Positions 31,080 to 35,734 of a DNA stretch of 35,734 nt are shown here, piece by piece. The notes under the pieces are model-generated. The model did not search any database. It saw only the letters and a program-made list of their open reading frames with translations, and was not told the DNA's origin. How positions within the stretch are numbered: position 1 is the first letter of the stretch; each line of letters opens with the position of its first letter. The stretch lies in the NCBI GenBank assembly GCA_022839995.1, contig JALHIN010000019.1:1-35734 (forward strand), read 5' to 3'. The DNA comes from 79-D21 sp022839995. GTDB taxonomy: Bacteria; Synergistota; Synergistia; Synergistales; 79-D21. The translations under genes were made by a program, and so were the position numbers.

Positions 31080-31868
31080 CTAGTTGAACTCGGAGAGCTT
31101 CCGGACAAGGGTTCCCGCGGGCATGGAGGAAATTCTCCCCGCCGCCAGAAAGACGCCATCCATGTAGATCTCGCTCGTGAAATCCGAGATCGTGATCCGG
31201 ATGATCTCATCCTTTCTCCCCAGGACGACCTCGTGTTCCGAGAACGGAGCCGGATAGGGCAGGCGTTCGGAATGGACCGGGATACCCGCGATTTTTCCTC
31301 CAAGAACCCCTTCGTACACTTCCCGGCTTTCAACGGGTCCTTCGGGTCCTTCCGAAACCGCCTGGGCCAGCATGGCCGCAGTCCCGCTCGGCGCATTGGC
31401 CATGGCCGGATGGTGGCGATCGGAGATGGTAACGTATGGGAAATACGGCCGAACCCTGGACAGGAAGTCCATCACCAGGTTGATTCCAAGGCCATAGTTG
31501 GAAATGATCGCCCAACGGAGCCCCCTTTCCGAAACAAGTGTTTCCACTCTCAGGAAATCCTCCGCCGAAAGGCCGGTCGTTCCGATTACAGCGTCGAGAG
31601 CCAGGTCCGCGTACACCTCCAGGTTCGCCATCAGAATGGCGGCACTCGTGAAATCGATGACCAGGTCGGCCTTGCTTTCTTCGAGCCCCTCGCGCAGGGT
31701 CCGCGAAGCCCTTAGGCCTATGGGCGGCAGTCCTGCCAGAGCACCCAGGTCCTCTGCGCACTCCCTGCAAAATCCTCCCGCCAGCTCGAACCCGTCCCGT
31801 TCGATGACATTCCGCACCACCAACCGCCCCACGTTGCCGGAAGCCCCTGAAACGAAAACCCTTCTCAA
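31080..31868 (-). CDS. DapB-like dihydrodipicolinate reductase paralogue with altered active site
   Basis: This 262-residue protein has the DapB layout: NAD(P) loop GASGNVGR (8-15), VIDFTSAA (70-77), GTTGL (96-100) and the catalytic region DRHHPAMANAPSGTA (150-164). In true DapB this region reads HHxxKxDAPSGTA; here Lys becomes Met156 and Asp becomes Asn158, so the general catalytic lysine is missing. The double His is kept. It is therefore unlikely to be a standard lysine-pathway reductase and may act on another cyclic imine or keto acid. The start is TTG 31868 with GAGGTG upstream. It lies upstream of the racemase-family gene and downstream of the symporter operon terminator. Confidence 0.82.
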   Translation of the reverse strand: MRRVFVSGASGNVGRLVVRNVIERDGFELAGGFCRECAEDLGALAGLPPIGLRASRTLREGLEESKADLVIDFTSAAILMANLEVYADLALDAVIGTTGLSAEDFLRVETLVSERGLRWAIISNYGLGINLVMDFLSRVRPYFPYVTISDRHHPAMANAPSGTAAMLAQAVSEGPEGPVESREVYEGVLGGKIAGIPVHSERLPYPAPFSEHEVVLGRKDEIIRITISDFTSEIYMDGVFLAAGRISSMPAGTLVRKLSEFN

Positions 31869-31906
31869 GAGAACTCACCTCTGTCGGAAAAGGTCCGTTT
31901 CTTTCT

Positions 31907-31912
31907 ATCATA
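31907..31912 (-). promoter_or_regulatory. Possible -10 element of the DapB-like/racemase transcript
   Basis: TATGAT on the minus strand lies 39 nt before the TTG start, just after the symporter terminator. No convincing -35 is present. Confidence 0.35.
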
Positions 31913-31931
31913 GTCAAGAAAAGCCCATGGA

Positions 31932-31974
31932 GAAAGCAAAAGGGCCGAGGGGGAATGTCCTTCCCCCGGCCCTT
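31932..31974 (-). terminator. Rho-independent terminator of the symporter/MetS operon
   Basis: AAGGGCC plus GGGGGAA (31940-31955) pairs with TTCCCCC plus GGCCCTT (31961-31974) with a 2-nt bulge. On the minus strand the stem is followed by TTGCTTTC, a T-rich tail. It lies 22 nt after the 32-residue gene. Confidence 0.8.
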
Positions 31975-31995
31975 CGTGGGGTTTTGTCCTGATCC

Positions 31996-32094
31996 CTATT
32001 CTTCCCCGTCCTTGGCCATGGCGATGTGTCGCAGGCACCAGATCAGCCCTCCAAGAACGACGACCATCACGACTGCCATGTTAAACATCCACAT
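31996..32094 (-). CDS. MetS-like small subunit of the NSS symporter (32 residues)
   Basis: A short gene encodes one hydrophobic helix, MFNMAVVMVVVLGGLIW, followed by a short positively charged tail (CLRHIAMAKDGEE). It starts 28 nt after the symporter stop, with GGAGAG 6 nt before the ATG at 32094. NSS carriers of the MetP type work with a tiny membrane subunit, MetS, of this kind and position. The size and placement make a MetS-type partner the best reading. It is too short for usual gene-finding cutoffs. The T-rich terminator follows 22 nt later. Confidence 0.75.
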   Translation of the reverse strand: MWMFNMAVVMVVVLGGLIWCLRHIAMAKDGEE

Positions 32095-32122
32095 GAAGAT
32101 CTCTCCTTCCATCCCGGCCTGG

Positions 32123-33589
32123 CTACACTTCCAGGCGGTGGGTCATCCTGTCGGCAAGCCAGTTGTTTAGGAGGATGCAGACCACCGCAGCGATGGCCCA
32201 CTGCCAGTACATCGTTCCAACCGTAAACGTGTACTTGCTGATGGGAAGCCACTTGTACCACTCGCCCGGATACCAGGTGATGGCCTGCCAGGTCCACCAT
32301 CCGAAGATGATCGCGAACCACACGGGGAAAAACCGAATTGCGGCGAACATCCAGTAATGCTTCATCTGCGTGTAGGGTTCGATGTGCTCGTCCCAGATCT
32401 TCCTCACGCCGATCTTCATGGCACCCAGCCCCATCAAAAGCCCGGCGAGCAGCAGCCCTATCCCCCAGACCCAGTCCTGGTTGTCCAGGAAGGTCATGTT
32501 CATGGCCGAGGGAAGCCCCAGCAGCAGAGTGGTGATTCCGATGCCCCACGTCGCTTTTTTCCGGTCCCAGCCCGCGTCTTCCAGGATACGGGCGCCCATT
32601 TCGATCATGGCGATCTCGGAACTGAGAGCTGCCAGGACCAGAGCGAGGAAAAAGGCGATGGCCATGATCGCTCCCCCTGGAATTTCCGAGAAGAGTTTCG
32701 TCATGTGGATGAAGGCCAGCCCCGTGTTGCCGGATTTCACCGCCGCCATGGGATCGGGCGAGTAGGCGAAGATGGTGGGGATGACGCACATCCCGGCGAG
32801 GAATCCCGCCGAGGTATCCGCGAAGCAGGTCGTCGTCGCCGTGAGCATGATGTCCTCGCTCTTCTTGACGTAAACGAAATACGTCAAAAAGAGCCCCCAA
32901 CCGGCCCCGGTGGACCAGGCCACCTGGGTGAAGGCTTCAAGATACGTCTTTGGGTTCAGGAAGTCCGACGCGCGTGCGGTGAAGTAGAACTCGTAGCCTT
33001 TGACTGCACCGGGCAGGAATGCAGCCCGGATCGCCAGGAAAACAAGAAGGATGAAAATACCGGGAACCATGACCTTGCAGGCCTTTTCCAGGCCTCCGGC
33101 CACACCCTTGGAAGTGATGAACATGCAGATGGCCACGACCAGCGCAAACAGGAGACTCTGCTGCATCCCGTTGGCCGCAAAAGCCTTCCACAGGGCCTCG
33201 GTGTCCAACCCGGGCCTGAACACCCCCATCACGGCATATGCAAGGTAGCGCATGCACCATCCCACGACCACACCGTAATAGAAAACGATGCCCAACACGA
33301 TAACGGCCATCAAGGCTCCGGCCCAGGTCCACCCGCGTCCGCACATGTGCTTGAATGAACCGATGATGCCCATGCGGGAAACCTTCCCCCAAACGCCTTC
33401 GGCAGCCATCAGGGGAATCGCCCAAAGGAAAAGCGCCAAAACGTAGGCAAAGAAGAAGGCTGCCCCTCCGTTCGCTGCCGAAACCCTCGGGAACCGCCAG
33501 ATGTTCCCCGTCCCGACGGCCATCCCGATCGATGCCAGGATCAATCCCCATCGACTGCTCCACATATTGCCCTCAAGCTTCTTTCCCAT
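32123..33589 (-). CDS. Neurotransmitter:sodium symporter (NSS) family transporter
   Basis: The 488-residue inner-membrane protein has 11-12 hydrophobic segments. The start of helix 1, RWGLILASIGMAVGTGNIWRFP, is the NSS signature. The family imports amino acids with Na+, such as methionine, alanine, tryptophan or tyrosine; the adjacent MetS-like gene favours the MetP branch. ATG 33589 is chosen with GGAGG 6 nt upstream; ATG 33595 directly abuts it, and the open frame to 33673 is rejected. The leader from the candidate promoter is about 240 nt, unusually long. It is divergent from larC. Confidence 0.92.
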   Translation of the reverse strand: MGKKLEGNMWSSRWGLILASIGMAVGTGNIWRFPRVSAANGGAAFFFAYVLALFLWAIPLMAAEGVWGKVSRMGIIGSFKHMCGRGWTWAGALMAVIVLGIVFYYGVVVGWCMRYLAYAVMGVFRPGLDTEALWKAFAANGMQQSLLFALVVAICMFITSKGVAGGLEKACKVMVPGIFILLVFLAIRAAFLPGAVKGYEFYFTARASDFLNPKTYLEAFTQVAWSTGAGWGLFLTYFVYVKKSEDIMLTATTTCFADTSAGFLAGMCVIPTIFAYSPDPMAAVKSGNTGLAFIHMTKLFSEIPGGAIMAIAFFLALVLAALSSEIAMIEMGARILEDAGWDRKKATWGIGITTLLLGLPSAMNMTFLDNQDWVWGIGLLLAGLLMGLGAMKIGVRKIWDEHIEPYTQMKHYWMFAAIRFFPVWFAIIFGWWTWQAITWYPGEWYKWLPISKYTFTVGTMYWQWAIAAVVCILLNNWLADRMTHRLEV

Positions 33590-33807
33590 GCTCATCCTCC
33601 TCTCGGCTCTGTTGCTTTCCTTGCTCAAACCGCTCGCTTGGGCCCATTCCTCCTTCCTGGACTTCCCTCTCATCCCGCCGGATTTCTTTGTGCCGCGCCA
33701 ACCGCTTCTCTCCCCCGGGAAATCCGTTCATTTTCCAAGTTTTTTCAGCACTGTTGTCATGCTAGTTTAGTCCTTTCACCAAGGCAAGTAGCCCGATGGT
33801 TATTCTT

Positions 33808-33832
33808 TAACAATAAAACATACTTATTGTTA
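33808..33832. promoter_or_regulatory. Perfect 9-bp inverted repeat, candidate operator
   Basis: TAACAATAA (33808-33816) and TTATTGTTA (33824-33832) flank a 7-nt spacer. The repeat begins 8 nt downstream of the symporter -10, i.e. over the expected transcription start. It could also fold as a hairpin at the 5' end of the RNA. The binding protein is unknown and no regulator gene is adjacent. Confidence 0.6.
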
Positions 33833-33840
33833 TTTGTTTA

Positions 33841-33870
33841 ATCTTATTAAAAACCCGATGTTTTTGACAA
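33841..33870 (-). promoter_or_regulatory. Candidate promoter of the NSS symporter operon
   Basis: On the minus strand TTGTCA (33870-33865) and TAAGAT (33846-33841) have an 18-nt spacer. The -35 matches five of six consensus bases; the -10 four of six. The same segment contains TTGACA (33864-33869) on the plus strand, which may serve larC. Confidence 0.5.
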
Positions 33871-33892
33871 AACTCATTACTTGGGTTTAGGG
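33864..33892 (+). promoter_or_regulatory. Possible promoter of larC
   Basis: TTGACA at 33864-33869 is a perfect -35, but the hexamer 17 nt on (TTAGGG) is poor as a -10. An alternative -10 is TATCAT at 33907-33912. The larC ATG is at 34068. Confidence 0.35.
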
Positions 33893-34067
33893 AGTTCTTT
33901 AATAAATATCATGGGTTTAGCCTTTTGGCTGCGGAAGAATCGGGCTTGCCTTTCATCCATAAACTTGGGCCCACAGCGATTCAAGACTGGGCGATTTGAT
34001 CGAAACCATCCGGCAGGTTATGCTGTTTTTTAGCCATACAACTTTCGAACGGGGGAGTGCGTCGGCG

Positions 34068-35255
34068 ATGAAGGCAATCCTTTTCGATCCATGCTCCGGG
34101 GCGGCAGGCGACATGATCCTCGCCAGCCTGTTCGACCTGGGAGCCGACCAGAAGAGCATCATCCAAGCCGTGGAATCGGCAGCCGACGTTTCGGTGACCG
34201 TGAACACGGTTACCAAGAGCGGAATCCGCGCCCTTAAGGTCCGGGTCCAGGTTCGCCAGGAGACGCGACCGCGCTCCTTCTTCGAGTTGATGGATAGGAT
34301 CGCGGGAATCCCCCTGCCGGAACGGGTAAGAAAGGATGTCGCCGGCGTGTTCGGGATCCTTGCCGAAGCGGAGTCGACGGCCCACGGGGAACCGCTGGAG
34401 CGATTGCACTTTCACGAGGTGGGACAGGATGATGCCGTCGCCGACGTGGTCGGATCCTGCCTGGCTTTCGCGGACCTGGCCCCGGACGCCGTTCTCTGCA
34501 CCCCCGTAAACGTCGGAGGGGGGCAGGTCCGTTCGGCACACGGAACCATTCCAGTCCCTTCTCCAGCCACGCTCCGGATTCTCACGCGGTTCGGCCTTCC
34601 CTTCCACGGAGGCGAAACGCGGGAACTCCTGACTCCGACGGGAGCCGCCATTCTCGCCCATTTCGCCCGGCCTACCGAGGGATTTCCCCTGGGAAAATCC
34701 CTTTCAGCAGGTTACGGGGCGGGCGAAGCCGAAACGGAACAGCCGAACGTCCTGCGCGCCGTGCTCATGGAGCTTCCGGCCGAGTGCAGGAGTGACCGGG
34801 TCGACATCCTCGAAACCAACCTCGATGACGTTTCCGGCCAAATCCTCGGTCATCTCTTCGAACGCCTGTCCGAAATGGGAGCCAGGGACGTCAGCATTTC
34901 GCCCCTCACGATGAAAAAGGGAAGGCCCGGGCACCTCCTCCGGGTACTGGCAGATCCGGAGAAAAGCCGGGATCTCGCCCTCGAGGTCATGAGGCAGACC
35001 GGGACCCTGGGGATCCGAGTCCTGCCTTCAGTACAGCGGTTCGTCGCGAAAAGGTCGTTCGGAAGCGTACGCCTGCCCTTGGGAGAAGAAGAAGCCGAGA
35101 TCAGGATCAAGAAGGCCTACGATCCCGAAGGAAAGGTCCTGAACCTGTCGGCCGAATTCGAAGATTGCAGGACCCTTGCAGAGAAGACCGGCCTCCCCTT
35201 GAAGGAAATCCTCCGCATGGCCGAAGAACAAGCCTGGCGGACATTAAAGGAATGA
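34068..35255 (+). CDS. larC: LarC: nickel insertion protein of the nickel-pincer cofactor pathway
   Basis: The 395-residue protein begins ILFDPCSGAAGDMILASLFDLGA, the LarC N-terminal signature, and continues with FHEVGQDDAVADVVG and NVGGGQVRSAHGTIPVPSPAT. LarC inserts nickel into the pyridinium-dithiodicarboxylate cofactor used by lactate racemase and relatives. The C-terminal half (about 250-395, with LETNLDDVSGQILG) is fused in one frame, whereas some lactobacilli make full LarC through frameshifting. ATG 34068 has GGGGGAG about 10 nt upstream; a GTG at 33996 is rejected. LarA, LarB and LarE genes are not in the window. Confidence 0.93.
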   Translation: MKAILFDPCSGAAGDMILASLFDLGADQKSIIQAVESAADVSVTVNTVTKSGIRALKVRVQVRQETRPRSFFELMDRIAGIPLPERVRKDVAGVFGILAEAESTAHGEPLERLHFHEVGQDDAVADVVGSCLAFADLAPDAVLCTPVNVGGGQVRSAHGTIPVPSPATLRILTRFGLPFHGGETRELLTPTGAAILAHFARPTEGFPLGKSLSAGYGAGEAETEQPNVLRAVLMELPAECRSDRVDILETNLDDVSGQILGHLFERLSEMGARDVSISPLTMKKGRPGHLLRVLADPEKSRDLALEVMRQTGTLGIRVLPSVQRFVAKRSFGSVRLPLGEEEAEIRIKKAYDPEGKVLNLSAEFEDCRTLAEKTGLPLKEILRMAEEQAWRTLKE

Positions 35256-35259
35256 TGGA

Positions 35260-35289
35260 GGGGCGATGCCGGCAAACGGCACCGCCCCT
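35260..35289. terminator. Hairpin between larC and the convergent [2Fe-2S] gene
   Basis: GGGGCG plus TGCCG (35260-35271) pairs with CGGCA plus CGCCCC (35277-35288) with one A-C mismatch and a GCAAA loop, followed by TTGTCGTTT. It begins 4 nt after the larC stop and may serve both directions. Confidence 0.75.
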
Positions 35290-35317
35290 TGTCGTTTCGG
35301 GAAATCGTTCGGTCCTG

Positions 35318-35605
35318 CTATTCCCTGGCAAGGTCGCAGGTAGCGAGAACGCCGAGCTTGACGGGCTTGACGGGAGGCCGGAAGGTCCCGGGATCCACCT
35401 GGGCCATGGGGATTCCTTTCGCCCTGGAGATCTCGCGCATGATGATCTCCCGGCAGCCGCGCCCCTGGCAGGGGCCCATCCCCACCCGCAGGAGGCGCTT
35501 CAGCTCGTCGAAGGTGTCGTACCCCTTCGCGATCCACTCCCGCACTTCCCCCATGGTCACTTCCTCGCAACGGCAGACGATGATGTCCTTCGTCTTGTCT
35601 TCCAT
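35318..35605 (-). CDS. BFD-type [2Fe-2S] protein
   Basis: The 95-residue protein has the BFD cysteine pattern CRC at 11-13 (CRCEEVT) and C46 and C51 in GPCQGRGC, i.e. CxC-n-Cx4C, binding a [2Fe-2S] cluster. Stand-alone BFD-like subunits occur with FAD-dependent amino-acid or opine oxidoreductases such as proline, sarcosine or octopine dehydrogenases. ATG 35605 lies 2 nt after the stop of the upstream gene (TAG-CC-ATG), so the two are coupled. The upstream gene is truncated by the window. It is convergent with larC. Confidence 0.85.
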   Translation of the reverse strand: MEDKTKDIIVCRCEEVTMGEVREWIAKGYDTFDELKRLLRVGMGPCQGRGCREIIMREISRAKGIPMAQVDPGTFRPPVKPVKLGVLATCDLARE

Positions 35606-35607
35606 GG

Positions 35608-35734
35608 CTACTTCACCACCCTGATGGCCCGGATGTCCATCACCAGCGTCTTCGGCACCGCCACGTGGACAACCTTCGTCTTGTCCTTCCACGGCTCCAT
35701 CACCCGCACGACCTTCCCCTTCGACACCGCTTCA
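35608..35734 (-). CDS. C-terminal end of an upstream gene, product unassigned (partial)
   Basis: An open frame from the window edge ends at TAG (35610-35608), giving 41 residues rich in Val and Lys (KVVRVMEPWKDKTKVVHVAV and AIRVVK). The next gene is a BFD-type [2Fe-2S] protein starting 2 nt later, so a partner FAD-dependent oxidoreductase subunit is plausible. I cannot assign a family from this tail alone. Confidence 0.5.
   Translation of the reverse strand, partial: EAVSKGKVVRVMEPWKDKTKVVHVAVPKTLVMDIRAIRVVK

Larger units (their letters stand above)
33590..34067. other. Intergenic region between the NSS symporter and larC
   Basis: This 478-nt gap between divergent genes contains no supported gene. 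The half near the symporter is a GC-rich leader. The middle (about 33760-33915) is AT-rich and holds a TTGTCA/TAAGAT promoter for the symporter, a 9-bp inverted repeat, and a TTGACA hexamer facing larC. I recognise no riboswitch class in the leader. Confidence 0.75.

Noticed and set aside
30456..31715. A 419-codon open frame on the plus strand across the racemase and DapB-like genes
   Set aside because: It runs antisense to two genes with conserved motifs and crosses their intergenic gap. It has no family resemblance.
33590..33760. Glycine or other amino-acid riboswitch in the symporter leader
   Set aside because: GGAGAG-like and GGCGCGG-like fragments occur, but I could not assemble the conserved core of any known class, so only an unexplained long leader is reported.
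1..35734. tRNA, rRNA or CRISPR loci
   Set aside because: No T-loop-like GGTTCGAATCC context with an acceptor stem, no rRNA-like segment and no regularly spaced repeats were found on either strand by reading.

Overview
The window is GC-rich, gene-dense bacterial chromosome with short intergenic gaps and many start codons overlapping the previous stop. The content points to an anaerobic amino-acid or peptide fermenter: carbamate kinase, kynureninase, an ornithine-cyclodeaminase family enzyme, an Asp/Glu racemase family enzyme, a class V aminotransferase, iron-dependent alcohol dehydrogenase, several Na+-coupled or drug/metabolite-type carriers, and a nickel-pincer cofactor protein (LarC). This gene set resembles Synergistota. 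That placement is inference from content; no rRNA or tRNA gene was seen to confirm it.

Layout, left to right. (1) 1-730: decayed right part of an IS3-family insertion sequence, whose terminus supplies the last codons of the neighbouring EamA gene. (2) 701-3134, minus: PfpI/DJ-1 protein, metallo-beta-lactamase-fold hydrolase and EamA exporter in one coupled operon, divergent from a PLP aminotransferase (3260-4417, plus) that ends at a strong terminator. (3) 4483-6658, minus: NiaR-type 3H-domain regulator, small membrane protein and Na+:solute symporter, preceded by a repeat-rich candidate operator. (4) 6726-8929, minus: cardiolipin synthase and an endonuclease/exonuclease/phosphatase-family protein. 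(5) 9096-10052, minus: carbamate kinase as a single-gene unit with its own promoter and terminator. (6) 10207-13167, minus: CDF cation exporter, B3/4-domain protein, YbaK-type deacylase and SIMPL-domain protein. (7) 13342-16485, minus: YgjP-type metallopeptidase, RpiR regulator, ornithine-cyclodeaminase family protein and NUDIX hydrolase. (8) 16686-16952, plus: an 88-residue unrecognised protein with its own promoter and terminator, convergent with an iron alcohol dehydrogenase (17015-18175, minus).

(9) 18360-22714, plus: sulfur cluster with a CstB-like persulfide dioxygenase-rhodanese, two half-size YeeE/YedE proteins and an SLC13-type carrier with RCK_C domains. (10) 22705-26963, minus: MacB/LolD-like ATPase (interrupted by an in-frame TAG), large FtsX-type permease and HlyD-type adaptor. 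(11) 27126-30048, minus: YdcZ-type transporter, C_GCAxxG_C_C redox protein, then MarR regulator overlapping kynureninase. (12) 30138-33589, minus: neurotransmitter:sodium symporter with a 32-residue MetS-like partner, then a DapB-like protein lacking the catalytic Lys and an Asp/Glu racemase family protein. (13) 34068-35255, plus: full-length single-frame LarC. (14) 35318-35734, minus: BFD-type [2Fe-2S] protein and the tail of another gene running off the window.

The clearest themes are uptake and catabolism of amino acids, reduced-sulfur handling, and small membrane proteins paired with Na+ symporters. The most novel-looking items are the NiaR/small-protein/symporter operon, the sulfur cluster with split YeeE proteins, the DapB paralogue with altered active site, the paired tRNA-editing-like genes, and the NSS promoter with a perfect palindrome and long leader.
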